Of a stretch of DNA of 64,000 nucleotides, positions 9,831 to 21,874 are shown one piece after another (position 1 is the stretch's first letter; the number at the start of each line of letters is the position of its first letter). The DNA lies in NCBI GenBank assembly GCA_907163375.1, contig CAJQUW010004589.1:1-64000 (forward strand), given 5' to 3'. The position numbers and the translations under genes are program-made. The notes below the pieces were generated by a model. That model was not told where the DNA came from and searched no databases. It saw only the letters and a list, made by a program, of their open reading frames with translations. Origin of the DNA: Prostheceraeus crozeri. Taxonomy: Eukaryota > Platyhelminthes > Polycladida > Euryleptidae.

Positions 9831-10898
9831 AAAAAAGACTCGACTCTCCCACGTCGCTTTATTTTGTGGTGCGCTAACTTTCTACAGAATCGTACCCAGT
9901 GTATCCGCCTTGATGACGGTTGTCTAAGCTCTGTCAAAGTTATTACCTCCGGTGTCCCACAAGGATCAGTGTTGTCCCCATATCTATTGTGCCTTCATGT
10001 CAGCTCACTCGTTTCTCAATCCCCATATGCAAAGAAAGACTATCAAATATGCGGACGATATTATGACCGTGATTCCTACATCCAAAGAAATGACCTCGAA
10101 CATTAATCAGATTATCCAAGATGAAATCTTCTGCGTAAATGATTGGTGCATCAAAAATGGCATGATTTTGAATGCTGACAAGACCAACATCATTGCCTTT
10201 AGGAAGCAGTCTATTTCCATTCGCTACACTTACCCTATCACATCTGCCCTAAAAGTCCTGGGTGTCATCTACGAATCCTCGATGTCATGGGATGAACATG
10301 TCAATTACATCTGTAAAAAAGTGTCCATGAACATATTTGTGTTTAGAAGACTGAAAATGTTTGTCTCTAAACGAGATTTGATGACATTATATCAGACCTT
10401 CATCGTTGCCATCCTTGAGTATTGCAACCCAATTTTTATAGGATTCAACATGCAAAACAGCGACAAAATTGAAAAAATGCAGCGCCAATGTCACCGGATT
10501 ATTTGCGGGAAAGAATGCAAAAATGACTGCCTGCTTTTGTTATCAACACGCCGGCAACATCAAACTCTCAAGTTTTTCCTCCGAATGGAATCTCCGTCAC
10601 ATCTTCTCCATGACCTTTTCCCTAGGCGTCTCCCTAATTCCAAAAAAGCTTTGTGTCCCACTAATGAGAACGAATCGCAGACATGCTTCATTCATCCCAT
10701 GCTGCACGGCTCTGTCAAACTGCATTTAAGTCGCATTTGTACATGCCCATTGTCAACTCGAAAGTTCTTTGACTTCCTAATTTTTGTTATATGTATCTTA
10801 TTTGTAATTTCTATCTTTTGTGTGCACTGTACAAATATCGTGTATTATTGTGATTTTCATTATGAGAATATAAACGTTTATTATTATTATTATATATA
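9831..10898 (+). mobile_element. CR1/L2/Jockey-type LINE, 3' half
   Basis: A 5'-truncated non-LTR retrotransposon. It starts inside the reverse transcriptase, runs through the RT C-terminal domain and a ~150 bp 3' tail, and ends in (TTA)n at about 10877-10897. The same tail type and protein family recur on the - strand at 34386-35125. Confidence 0.8.
9850..10880 (+). pseudogene. LINE reverse transcriptase, truncated
   Basis: The frame from 9864 has WCANFLQNRTQCIRL and VITSGVPQGSVLSPYL, the RT motif before the catalytic box. After a frame change near 9990 the protein continues with KTIKYADDIMTV (YADD box), GMILNADKTN, LKVLGVIYESSMSWDEHV and FRRLKMF, the RT thumb and C-terminal region of CR1/Jockey-type LINEs. 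A second half with STRRQHQTLKFF matches the other LINE copy in this window. The first catalytic Asp, the endonuclease and ORF1 are absent. The defect list is truncation plus at least one frameshift. Confidence 0.8.
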
Positions 10899-11638
10899 GG
10901 TAGAGTGTCGACTTAAAAAGGTATCCGTATACAGTGAAAATTTTTATGTATAAGGATTCAGTTTTTTGCGGAGATTACGTTCCCGTGGTCCAAAAAATTA
11001 TTTGAGCAGTTTTAAAAAACTAAAAAGTTTGCCAATTTAAATACTACCGAGATGACGCACCCTTGTAAGTAGTATAATACAAGTTGGATATAAAAAGGAA
11101 TGAATATTTCCTAATAATCATCTTAGCTAAGCGGAAATTAAGCTAATTTGCAAGGGAATTTCATGATCATCATTATAATGGAAATCTTCATGAAAAAGTC
11201 GAGATCTCATATTGCTTTCCACTAAATTCATGTTTCATTTCTTGAATCTGAATAGCAATGTGGACCCATTTACAACTTTCAAAGTTTATTGAAATCATTG
11301 TCCTTGATTCTATTATTTCGGCAGGTTGCTTATGATATGATCTCGCTTGAGAAGATTCTCTTGAGGTTCATCATGAAAGCAATAGCCGGTCATCGAGTTG
11401 CTAATTTAACAAACATTACATATCCAAGCCAAGGCTGTCATGAAACGGACGATCTGTAAAATAATATCATTTCCTTCTGCATTGCTGCCATGATCATTCA
11501 ATTCCGTTGTAATTTCTGCAAAAATTTGCATATCTAACATTTGGTGACAAGACCTGTATCCCCCACGCGTTCATTCAATAAAATCGAATATGTATACACA
11601 TTGGGGATTTAATAAATGCGGAATTACCACTCTACCTG
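10899..11638. repeat. possible MITE with short inverted ends
   Basis: AGGTAGAGTG at 10898-10907 is matched by its complement CACTCTACCT at about 11630-11639. The ends bracket 740 bases with no coding potential. No target duplication is clear, so this is only a candidate. Confidence 0.25.
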
Positions 11639-12036
11639 ATATACTTACTCTATGTATGGGGGTGAAAGCTCCCTCTCCCTCAGTGGGGCGCAGGGCTAAT
11701 ATTTCACTGGATCTTCAGGATCTATGACCATCAGAATTTTGTAGTTCGAAAACTGTTACCTACGTTTTTTTTAACATGGTGTCGTAATACTCAATTTCAC
11801 ATCGCCTTAAGCTTTGTGTTGAAAGATGTCAAAGCATTGCGCTGTTTTAAACGCAATGAATTTTTGTTGATTTCTTGTTCTAAGCCCTAGTTTAGATTCC
11901 TGTATTCAATTAACCACTATCTAGGCTTGGTTGCTGATAGATGTTTTGATCTATTCACAGCGAGAGCAGATTCAGACAAGTGAGCCGATTTTCCACTTCT
12001 TCATTCACTAGCATCGATGTCATAGAAATCTGAAAA
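11639..12036. other. no gene recognised
   Basis: Non-coding sequence between the candidate MITE and the mariner relic. I see no paired repeats or coding blocks. Confidence 0.4.
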
Positions 12037-12038
12037 TA

Positions 12039-12800
12039 CAGGGTGTCCCACAAACGATTTCTAGCATTATCTTATATGAAAAAATGCATGTAGTGATCAA
12101 ATGGCCATTATCCCTTTATTAGTATACTTTTAAGCAGTTCATACAAAATATAGAAGAAAAGACGTTTTAATTAAACGTAGCAATTTCTGTTCAATATGCT
12201 TACCGTTTTCCTGTTCACACAGTCGAATTCTATTTTTAACAGCTTCAGAACATATTTTCTACACAAAAGCTCATCTATGTTACGAAGCGGCGTGCGAATA
12301 CTGTCTTCCAAATGATTCAGAGTTTGAGGATGACTCCTGTGTACAATCTCTTTTACGTGTCCTTAAAGAAAAAAATCACACGGTGTTAAATCTAGTGATA
12401 TTGGAGGCCATTCCAAAAGGTTGCCTCGACGTCCAATTCAGCGGCTGGGAAAATTGCTGGTTGAGTGACGGATCGGTAATAATGCGCCGGCCCCATCCTG
12501 CATGGAAATGCTCCCAAGCTCGGTGATTCGCGGCAGCGCGCAGAGATAATTCTCTCCTTTGACGGTCTGTTGAAAGAAAAAATGGCTCCGTCACACCTCG
12601 AGATGAAAACCCAGCCCACATTGTTATACCGCGTTGGTCCATGGACTTGGTGCTTGGACGATGCTCATTGTGATCTAACCAATAAGATGAATTTTGGCGA
12701 CGGTTACATTTAAAAATAACTTCGCCTCGTCTATCCAGATCACTTTATTGATCAATTGGTGATCTTGTTCAATGTGTTACGCTAAGCTTCCGTATTACCC
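12039..12800 (-). mobile_element. mariner/IS630-type transposon relic
   Basis: The left end, TA then CAGGGTGTCCCAC at 12039, is a common mariner-family terminus. On the - strand the DDE domain can be followed in pieces. VIWIDEAKLFLNV (first Asp) lies near 12740, then ITMWAGFSSRGV (12580-12642), FQQDGAGALL (second Asp region) near 12500, and the SLDLTPCDFFL block near 12370, followed by a C-terminal helix region to about 12130. Several frame changes and at least one stop kill it. The right terminal repeat was not found. Confidence 0.7.
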
Positions 12801-12870
12801 AAAATAAAAGATGGAAAATTATTAAACAACTTTATTGTTTAATGTGAGTTTAAAATAAATATAAAGGGCA

Positions 12871-12900
12871 GGTGATGGTCCTTAAAAGGACCTTTTCAGC
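12871..12900 (-). promoter_or_regulatory. histone-type 3' stem-loop
   Basis: On the - strand the sequence reads CTGAAAA, then GGTCCT TTTA AGGACC, then ATCACC. This gives a perfect 6-bp stem with a four-base U-rich loop, the A-rich 5' flank and the ACC-type 3' flank of metazoan replication-dependent histone mRNA ends. It lies at 12877-12892. No histone ORF precedes it on the - strand (the 60-codon frame at 12938-13120 is not histone-like), so it may be the relic of a histone 3' UTR. Confidence 0.5.
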
Positions 12901-13490
12901 GTTCACGTCACCACAATGTTATAAGTCCAGGAGATCATCAACACCAAGAGATCAGCAGCAGCAGAGTCTCGGGAATTGATAAGTCACTGTCACCACACTT
13001 CAGCCGCCTTTGCCGCACTGGATTTGCCTCTGCGCCTCTACTAGCAGGACGCTGGTCGATTGTCTTCTGCTCGGCCACCCTTGCCGCGATTGTTTGTCCT
13101 CTGATCCGCCTCTTCCTCACTCGTAGCGGAAAGCCGACTGACTCGCGTAAAAGGCTATTGTGTGTCGCTGACTCCTCAACTATTGTTTATGAGGGATCAC
13201 GATGAGCTTCATTATACTGACGTCACCCTGATGCCGAGAGCTGGCGTAACGCTGATCTCACTCAAATCAATAGATTTGCCTGCCGTCAATGAACGAAAAA
13301 AATCATGTCTAACTGAAGACTTTTAAGAATGAAGACTCACAACAAATGAAACGAAGATTTTGAAATATCAAGATTACCAGATGCCTTGTGGATAGAGGGA
13401 CTATCACCCATTTCAGTGATAGCACAAGCAACAGCGGTAGCAGCGGTACATAACTCCATCTGATCTGCAATTATTGAAATTTTTCAGAAT
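12900..13490. other. higher-GC non-coding stretch
   Basis: Locally GC-richer than its surroundings. A - strand frame of 60 codons (12938-13120) is Arg-rich but unlike any family I know. I do not call a gene. It may be the remains of whatever carried the histone-type stem-loop next to it. Confidence 0.3.
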
Positions 13491-13640
13491 TATATCGCTT
13501 TTAGCATCAGTGTCTCGATGAAAGTCACTGAATTGGGCTGCTTCTTCACCTGCAGAAACTAAATACTAAAATGTATGGTTTATCAGTTTCACTTGTCATT
13601 TTCCATTTCAAATGTTGATCTAATAGTCCGGCAGCCAGAA
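13490..13640. repeat. dispersed repeat plus truncated MITE end
   Basis: 13490-13622 resembles 31770-32030. Both begin CAGTGTCTCGAT and continue through TTCTTCA and CATTTTCCATTTCA blocks. At 13624-13639 the sequence TAGTCCGGCAGCCAGA equals the first 16 bases of the foldback MITE ending at 62332. Here the MITE is cut off by the hAT end that starts at 13642. Confidence 0.6.
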
Positions 13641-13641
13641 C

Positions 13642-15170
13642 CAGTAGCGTAGCCAGGATTCGTTTCGGGGGGGGGGGCGGCGAGGTTTTTCAGTTTTTAG
13701 GCTTTATACGCATATAAATGGTTTTAGGCACAATAAGGTATATTTTTCAAAAAATGTACCGTTGAAACATCGGAGGACACACAAACATTCACAAACTAAT
13801 TGTAGGCCTACTGCACACATACGTTCATTACTTTCATGAACATATCTTAGGCACACATTGAGTTGTTCAATCCGACTCGTATCTGTTGTCTCATCCGCAA
13901 TCACCGAGAAGAATTTTCCTGCCTTGATACGTGCCAGTATTTTGTCAGACACTTCTTCTCCTATGATGGCGATCAATTCGTTCTGAATTTCGGGGCTAGT
14001 GTACACCGAATTCTTGGGTGATTGGCAATCATTGCGACAGCTGTATCACCAGAGTCGTGGCGAAATCGCAGGAGGGAGCGGAAATTGCCATCTCGTTCCT
14101 CGGGTTCGTTCAGAGCCAACTGACCGTGATCTCGATGACCGCGTAGTGCCAAGCCATTTCGTCCGCATTCAACTATGGTCTTAACTATTGGAGCAAGTCG
14201 GGCTCTGTTTTCCGAGATCTGCTGCCTTTTGCTGCAGTCAAGAAGAATGTCTATCTTGAGGCTAGGATTCTTTACTATTTTGAGGAAGTCTTCCGCCTTA
14301 AGGACCGAATTCTGATGATAGACATTCTTCGCATGTGTATCAAGATAGCCAGAACAACCCCTCCTTTGTCACCGAATATGTCAAATACGGGCATCTCTTG
14401 AAATGATCTTCTTTCAAATATCGTTTTTCTTCAACTCTTTGCTCAACCGAGTGGAATACGGGAACTTGAAATTTGAGTCGGGTACGAAGGCATTCTCCAA
14501 TAAGTTTAGCTTGTCCCGGTCGGATAACTGCATCTTTCTGTCAATGTAACTGCCTACATCTGTCCAAGCGGAATTTCCTTCAGAACTAGCATCAACCTCC
14601 TTGCCATTGGAAATAGGTTGGTCATCTTCAACTGGCGATGAATCCAATCGACATCTTTTCACGTTCAGGTGTGAAGAAATCCAGCAGGGACCGATTTCGC
14701 TTCATTCTGAAAATAAAATAGAGATTATTAGTACGCTAAGCATACAATAAGTTTACATGAAATTCTGTAATATTGCCTTTGTGTAATTGCCCTTTTCAAG
14801 TTAGCGAAAATGTAACAAATCAAACAAGAATATCTTATATATCTTATCACAATTTTCATATGTAAGATGCATTTCAGAAAGTACATGTTTACATAAAATT
14901 CTACATGTAAATTAAAGAAATATTTGATAGAAATTTGGGCAGCGTTTCCACTTGGGACGGGCCCTTTTCAAGTTAACCAGAAGGTAGACTTAATGCTTTT
15001 ACATGTAGGTATATCTATCAATTGTTTTAAGCATGCAATTTTTGACAACTAGCGATTAAAGATATGTGCTTAGGATAATGTTCGTTCAATTGAACTTACC
15101 TTTGATAGAATGGCGTTCCGGTGATATTACCCAATAATCCAACGTAGGTCGTATCGCAGGCACCAGGCAG
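13642..15170 (-). mobile_element. hAT element, ZMYM/DUF4371 type, one end found
   Basis: The left end CAGTAGCGTAGCCAGG at 13642, followed by a G-run, is a hAT-type terminus. The transposase runs on the - strand. I could not find the right terminal repeat or an 8 bp duplication, so the other end is lost or beyond recognition. The upstream part includes a likely 5' UTR intron (see the transposase entry). Confidence 0.6.
13704..14705 (-). pseudogene. hAT transposase (DUF4371/ZMYM1-like)
   Basis: The ATG at 14705 gives MKRNRSLLDFFTPER, right after an acceptor-like TTTTATTTTCAG. A donor-like AAG|GTAAGTTC at about 15107 would make a ~400 bp 5' UTR intron. Downstream pieces in order are DRDKLNLLENAFVPDSNFKF, SENRARLAPIVKTIVECG, LRGHRDHGQLAL and NFRSLLRFRHDSGD, then the open frame YTSPEIQNELIAIIGEEV with FFSVIADETTDTSRIEQL. 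This last block holds the first catalytic Asp of the RNase H fold. The rest of the catalytic domain and the C-terminal dimerisation region are missing. There are about three frame changes. Confidence 0.75.
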
Positions 15171-16280
15171 CAGCAGCACAACTTCGAAGAATCGAAATTT
15201 TAAAAGGAATATCACAGTTCAACTGATGATTTCGGTCAACGTACGCACGTTAGTAGGGCGATCGAAAGACTGAATGAGCAGTCGAGATACATCAAGCAAA
15301 ATATCATGTGATTTGACTGCTTCAAAATTCTTGGAAATTACATTAGATCAGCATGAAAAGATTTTCATCACATAAGGATGAGCCAAAGGCGATTATTCGC
15401 ACCCATTCATAGATCTCAAGATGACGTTGAGAAGAAAGTAAACAAACAGGCCTGTATTTGTTGAAGGGATTCACTCACCGGCTTTCAGATACGCGCTTCA
15501 TGCTGTCATTTTCAATCAAGAAGTTAGGCTAATTTAGCAGCGATTCTTCTGTGCTGCTGCGAATGGCTCCTAACCTCTCTGCTCCTAACACGATGAACAT
15601 GTACATAATGCAATAACCAGATGTCGTTGTGTCTGATCCCTCTGCCCGGTGGCGATGTAGTGAGTCAAGAACTACAGAATGCCAATTCCTCTATGATGGA
15701 GCTCCGCTCGGTGTTCGGGGGGGGGGGCGGCGCTTCATTCGCTCATTCGCTCATTCGTTATTGTGCACTTGCATCCGCTTGTCATTCCTCAATCTTCGAA
15801 GCTTACTCTCTTTCGCACATATCACCTTCCTCCAAATTTCTCGCCACATGCATTTTTTCTTAACTAATCTTTCTCTCAATTTCTTTTGTACTCGCCATAC
15901 AAACGCTCTCCGCTTTTTCTCATACTGACCTTGCGCAAGTCGTTATAGACCGTTATCGTTCAATCCACATCTTTGGTAACCTTGCTACGGATAAAAATCT
16001 GCTATTCAGAATATAGAGCCTAAACAAGCAGTGGTTGGTTGCTGCGTTCGGTCGGTGGATTTCCTTTTCTGACGGTAGTTTATTATTCAATAAATCTCGC
16101 TTTGTGTTTCCCTCTACCTTAAAATTGATCCATGGCTAAAATTCAGAAGGTAAACAGTTTCTAATGTTGCATCTTCATAACTCAAAAGCCAAAAGCCTCT
16201 ACTTTAAGCCATATTTTCTTCCGTTCCCATCATTTTTATCTTTCAATTTTATTTCTCAATTTTTGCTGCTTACATTACGT
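15171..16280. other. no gene recognised; G-run near 15720
   Basis: Short frames of 80-100 codons occur at 15621-15928 but are low-complexity Ser/Phe-rich and unsupported. A G-run with a GGCGGCG tail at 15718-15735 resembles the start of the hAT element at 13642, but in the same orientation, so it is not that element's opposite end. Confidence 0.4.
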
Positions 16281-16282
16281 TG

Positions 16283-16500
16283 ATCGTTTTGGCATGCTTG
16301 AGTACAATCAACTACAAAATCAAAGCGTTCTATTACCAGTGCATCTTAAAACATCCATAGAAATATATCTAAATCTGATGACTAACTTATCTAAGCTTTA
16401 TTGAGTGTTCAATGTTTTCATAGATATATTAAAATTGGCAATTTTATAACGATGTCACCTATTAACATTAGAAAGCAATTCAAAAGGTGATTGGGATTAG
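16283..16500 (-). repeat. dispersed repeat, inverted copy of 2150-2350
   Basis: Reverse-complement match to the repeat near 2150 (see that entry). It lies 470 bases upstream of the GT31 start codon. Confidence 0.6.
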
Positions 16501-16973
16501 TGTGTCTGAAAACGGGGAGGCACATCTAAAAGAGGGCGCCAATACACGCCAAGATCTCAATAAAAGATCTAAAGATTACTTCTGGTCACAGTCACGGCCA
16601 CTGAACACTTAGAAAAATATTCAACTTAAAGATATTGTCTGCCATGCAAGGCAGTATCTGTGACAGTGAATAATGATGGGTTATTATCAATACACTCAAT
16701 GATTTCGACTGCATAGCCACATACAGAAGAATAAGCTCTCTATTGGAGCGGAAATTTCATTGTGTCCTGTGCATTGTCCGCGCATTGCATCCCTTAGGTC
16801 TAGCATCAGCCACGTTGTTTTCAAAAACGCACAGACCGATTGGTACAGAATATTATCAGAGAATGCACAACTCTCTACGTACTGGCGGACGAGGAGAATT
16901 CCACGCCTTTGAAAAGACTACTCCGTGATAAAGTAAACTCAACCGGCTACGATTTGTATTGTCAGCCAAGAAC

Positions 16974-17572
16974 ATGTACACTAAACGAAATCTGTGTTTT
17001 ATTCTTTTATTCATAATAGTGGCACTTTTCTTTTACAAAATTGTCATTAATCATCAAGCGAAACGTAGCCCTGCAATCAAAAACCGATGGAACCCTAAGA
17101 CCAATTTATCACAAAGGGTTCATACTTCATCTGGCAAGTCTGTTGAGAAAGAGATAGGGTGGAAGCCGAAGGCCACTTCATCCTTAATCGATTTTGCTTC
17201 ATTGGACAAGTCTGTTCGGGCAGAATTCCGTCAAAAACTCATCGCATCATACGGGAAAGACTATCAACAGTCAAAATCATTTCAACATGTTATCAAAGCA
17301 TGCAGCGAGGACAAACATAAACTTGGAGACATCCTCTACTACGACAGCTCGGAATATCTTATTAATCCTCTACATGTTTGTGATCAAAACATCGATATTC
17401 TAATTGCAGTACACATAAGGGTAGGAAGTGTCGAGAGAAGAAATCTCATCCGAAAAACCTATGGTTCTGTGAGAGATGCTTTTGGCTGGAAAGTCAGAAT
17501 ACTGTTCTTTCTTGGGTCCCCGAAAAATCGGACTGTTCAAATGAATATTAAAAAAGAAGCGGAGACGCATGG
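16974..17572 (+). CDS. beta-1,3-galactosyltransferase-like (GT31), exon 1
   Basis: Host gene. GT31 enzymes add sugars in beta-1,3 linkage to glycoproteins and glycolipids in the Golgi. Translation starts at the ATG at 16974 (MYTKRN), with a five-residue cytosolic tail and one membrane anchor at residues 6-25 (NLCFILLFIIVALFFYKIVI), the type II topology of Golgi transferases. A basic stem follows. The catalytic domain begins near residue 135, with CDQNIDILIAVHI and then RRNLIRKTYGS (the RRxxIRxTYG motif) and VRILFFLGSP. The exon ends in CATGG|GTAAGT (phase 2). Together with exons 2 and 3 the product is 390 residues, a normal family length. Which sugar it transfers cannot be told. Confidence 0.88.
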
Positions 17573-18924
17573 GTAAGTTGCCAAATCAGTCATGTCAAGA
17601 AGTTGAGAAAACATGGCTATATTGCTTTTATTTTTCTTTCTTTATCTTTACAAACAACTTATGCTGTTCCATTGCGGAAATTGAGATTTGATAGCCTTCA
17701 TTAGTACCATTCGTTGTTGTTCGGATAAATGAATGAGTCACCAATTGTGTGTTCATGCGACAATGTTGGTATCCTGATATAGCACACATCATGCCTTTTA
17801 TACGTGAGTTATTTAAGCTCCAAAAACCGTGGGGGATCCTGGAACCATGACAGTTCCATCAGGCTAAATTTCTACTCATTTACTCTTGACAATCATAGAC
17901 AGGACAATCACAATCTGTCTTTGATGATCACAGCACTTCGCCAAATAAACCTCTCTACGCAATTATAGTACATGAGACTGCATCATCGTAGCATTTCAAC
18001 TCGTTAGATTTATATAGCCCTTACCCGGCCATGGACTAGCACCCGGACAGAAATCTAGAAAAGCATGCATTCGAGAGGAGGCTGATGTTGTATTTCATCT
18101 TGGTGCCTTTAAGCATGTATCTGTTGATTAATGCTTGTGATAATGTGTAACTATATCTTGAAAATTATGCCGATTTACATCAATTTTGAAGTATATTTCC
18201 TATAGCTTCTTTTTCAGTCTTACTTAACATTAGTCCGCCTTTTGCACAGTGGTAAATGAATATTCTGAGCAAGCCAGTTCATGTATCAATCAATATTATT
18301 CATATGATCCACTGAGTACAATTTTTTCAATTAACCTGGAGCGCTATCGGCAGAAATTACTTACGAACACGTAAAGAATTAAAAAAAGAGCTAATGAATA
18401 ATCAAAGTCAAGTGATTAATACTTTGGAAGCAAACTTGCATTTCAGGTTTACAGCTTTATTTTGCAAATATTAGGTTGCATCTTCCCTTTCCAAGTGAGG
18501 CAGTTTATCAAATAACACAATGTGATACGTTGATTTGTGGATTGGTTATTGATTTTGGTTTTACTTCATGAGATGCTTCTATTCATTCATTAACTTTCGA
18601 AGAAAATCATCTAAAAGAAACATATCTGTTGCTTTGCTTTTTTACCATAGCGGTCCATGAGTCAGAATATTGATGCAGTATGCAGCACGGTCCAATCGAG
18701 CTGTGGATTTTATAAATATTATTCAGAAATTCAGAATGCAGAATGCTCATTTGGATTGCCCGGTACAAGATAATGCAAAAGCACTGCAAACTTATACATT
18801 ATTATATTTGCATCACATAATCAATGAAATTTCATATGCCTGCAATGCTTGTTTGCAGGCAATGCAATGTTGCAATGAAGCTTTGCAATGCTTCTGTCGG
18901 TCCGAAATTCGAAAAGTACGAGTA

Positions 18925-19031
18925 TATTTCAGTTGATGCTAAAAACAGTGCATATCTTTTAATTAGCTATTTTAATCTGGTCAATAAATTTCAAGGAGAG
19001 ACGAAAACTGTTTTTAGCATCAACTGAAATA
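18925..19031. repeat. short foldback element
   Basis: Perfect 25 bp inverted repeats at 18925-18949 and 19007-19031 (arm begins TATTTCAGTTGATGC) enclose 57 bases. ACGAGTATAT flanks lie on both sides. Likely a small MITE. Confidence 0.65.
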
Positions 19032-19466
19032 GTACGAGTATATGCCTACTCGTATTCACAGATAGTTGATGACTCTGATTTGAGGCGACGAACAAAGTTA
19101 GTTTTCAATACACAGTTGATGGTTTTGCTTCGATTTCGATTGAGACTCATCTTCTTCTGCCTGAGGAAGATCGATTGAGACTGATGGAATGATTTCACTA
19201 TAGATATCAAATTCAGCAGTTGTAAGAGTGTATTCACTATGCCACCAAAGATTGTCGTCGGTGTAAAATATATATTGTTCGTTATCCATGGATCCTGCGG
19301 TTTACTTTTCAACGGAAGGCAATGAAATGTAGTTGGAGAGTCTTCAAATTTACTGTAATTGTGATTCTTATTGTGACTCCTATAACTGTACAAAAAAAAC
19401 AAGGCATTTGTTCAGCAATTTCCGCTGTCTCCACAAGCACCTCGCTGATGATTTGAAATACATTAA

Positions 19467-20040
19467 CCCTTTGACGCCTAAACCCATTTGGTAAGTGCCG
19501 TCTGCATTCCTGAAATTATTTAAAAAAAACCAAATTTTTTGTAAGTGCAAAAACGCTTTACAGATCACAAAATAAGCATTTCTCTAAGACAATTGCATCA
19601 TTACAAATCATGATTTTCATGTAAAACAATATTTTTCATGCATGATACTGAGCAAAACATTCCCCCTGTAGGCACAAACCCGGCTTGCCTGGACAATCTT
19701 TGCATTGGTATCTAGAGTCGCGTCTCACTCTCCTTTTGCTACATTGTCGACACCTCTTCTGCATCTTCGTTCGATCTCCCTTGGCAGGTATCTTTTCCAG
19801 TGAATGCATCAGGGTAGGTTGGGAAATGACATCCAGAGATGATCTTCTAGACCCCCTTTCCTGCTGATTGGGAACACATGTCAAGAACTGAACAACACTC
19901 TGAGTGAAATTTACAAAGGATACTTTTGCGTTCTTCTCTCGCTTATAGCAGATGTGCGCATTTAGCAACAGACGCTGCAGAAAGTGAATTCCTAGATTTT
20001 GAACCACACATGGGTCCTGCGCGTTGGATCACACGATGAC
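19467..20040 (-). mobile_element. piggyBac fragment with TTAA end
   Basis: The left end is TTAA (19463-19466) followed by CCCTTTGACGCC. A transposase C-terminus on the - strand follows. The other end is not found and homology stops near 20030, so the copy is truncated. Confidence 0.7.
19636..20007 (-). pseudogene. piggyBac transposase C-terminal fragment
   Basis: The last ~124 residues of a piggyBac-type transposase. HFLQRLLLNAHICYKRE is the end of the catalytic domain. KRCRQCSKRRVRRDSRYQ and CKDCPGKPGLCLQGECF form the C-terminal Cys-rich zinc-binding domain that binds the element's ends, and AQYHA closes it. The catalytic residues upstream are missing, so it cannot be active alone. Confidence 0.75.
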
Positions 20041-21139
20041 ATGTATTGATCCCTCAGATCTATCCTATTCGACCTATTCGTTTTCTAGCTGAACCTGTAC
20101 TGTCGCCAATTTTGTTGAAAACATCACAATCTCCAACGATTCATTCGATGCATGCCGACGGTTCATTGGTTTATTATATACGTGTGACTTACGCCACTGT
20201 ATTAGTAACTCCAATGGCTTGCTTGTTAATGCCGCTTCATGAAATCGACTTTACTTCCCGGTAGTAGCTACTCCAGGTATTAGTGCTACTACCGGTAGCA
20301 GATAATGCCGCTTCGTGAAATCGGCCCATTGTGTTGAACAACTGGCGGATGGCCTGTGCTGAAATTTATGAAGGGGTATGACGGCGCTAAGAAGTGCTCT
20401 TGTAACTTCCTCAGCAAAATTTATAGCTCTTGGGTTCATAAAATGACTGGTAGAACGTCAATGACTATCAACAAAGAATATTTTCTCATGTTTAACGACA
20501 CTTCACTGAGTTTGCAATATAATTCAGTCTTTAGCGTAGAGGTGAATTCGTCTGGATATTGGCGTGCAAAAGAACTCACTTTACAACAGTCAGAAACAGC
20601 TGTTTTCGGCATTGCTTCACAGACTGACTATACCGAACTCGAGCAACTTCACTGCAGATGTGAATCAGAGTGATGCGAACAGTCTGACGAAATCATCAGG
20701 TATGACGTCGACTTTCCCTTGTAAACCTGCAGTCATACTGGAGGCCGACGGTTGATTCGATGGATTGATGCATCACAGCTCTGTGTGAAGAGGGTCTAGT
20801 CTTTATTCTCCGCAACGTATTAGGAATAAAATAACAGGCAAGTGCATGGTTTCGACAATGTCTTAAGTAGAATTTTGACTTTATTGACCATATTTTGCAT
20901 TTTTGACCTACCGACAGATTTTGACCGTACTTTGACTTGATGACTTTGTTTCGGAGACGAATATGACAATTTCAGTTTTAATAACGATTCTATAGATATT
21001 ATGCAGAAAATTTGCAAATTTTGACTTCATTGACTTTTTTAAGCCCTACTGATCAGGTTTCAATTTCCATGTCTCACCCTACGGGTTCGCGCACCTAACA
21101 TATCCAACTCGTGGAATGGCATAAGGAAGCAATCATGTA

Positions 21140-21874
21140 CTATTCCTCACGAAAATTTTTCATGAGAACTCATGAAATTTCATGCGGATTCATGAGATTT
21201 GTATGAGAGCTCATGAGATTATTGTGAGTCTCATGATATTCTCACAAGAAAATATTTAACTCATGATGTTCTCATGATGCGCTGATCGCGTTCATGAGAA
21301 AATCATGAGCATTTATGAGGTCTTCGTGAAAATTAGCTTATGAGTAGTAAGTTATGCATGCTAGCCGCGAAAGGAAATAACCATTAGAAAGCTTATTCAA
21401 TCGATCAAGATCTTCAAGGTTGTTCTATAAAAGATAAAAATAAAAATATATAGGATGTATCATGGCGATGTGCAACAGCATTTTCGAAATGATGCATATA
21501 TAGTTTGACTTTACAACTATCATTACTATGCAAGATGTTGAAAATAGACATATATACAATCACAGTTAAACATATGATCATGATAAATAGTGATCTATTT
21601 TTGCGAATACTAAAATGGCATTGTGGACATGGCGTGGGAATGCTTTGGGGCAATGTGGCTAGACCAAGAAAGCTTCAATAACTATATGCGAGAAAAATAA
21701 ATTCAGAAGTATGAAAAAACAATTGTTAATTTATTAATGAGATTTTCATGAGAAAGCTCATGAAATTTGATGACATATTTCATACGAAAACTTTCCAAAT
21801 CCGCATTAAATTTCATGAGATATATATGAGCAAAAATCTTATAAAAAATCATGAGGATTTTTCGTGAGGGATAG
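21140..21874. mobile_element. MITE rich in CATGAG motifs
   Basis: Terminal inverted repeats CTAT(T/C)CCTCACGAAAA at 21140 and its complement ending at 21874 bracket 735 bases. Both subterminal zones are dense in TCATGAGA/TCTCATGA palindromic units (21160-21330, 21735-21860). No coding capacity is seen. I could not fix a target duplication, so the superfamily stays open. Confidence 0.6.

Noticed and set aside
10898-11639. A confirmed MITE with AGGTAGAGTG ends
   Set aside because: Only about 10 bp of inverted match and no target duplication; kept as a low-confidence candidate.
12938-13120. Arg-rich - strand ORF upstream of the histone-type stem-loop as a histone gene
   Set aside because: No histone-fold block in any of the three frames; composition alone is not evidence.
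15710-15740. G-run with GGCGGCG as the right end of the hAT starting at 13642
   Set aside because: It lies in the same orientation as the left end, not inverted, and has no CTACTG terminus.
15621-15928. Two overlapping 80-99 codon frames near a G-run
   Set aside because: Overlapping frames in simple Ser/Phe/His-rich sequence, with no motif or splice support.
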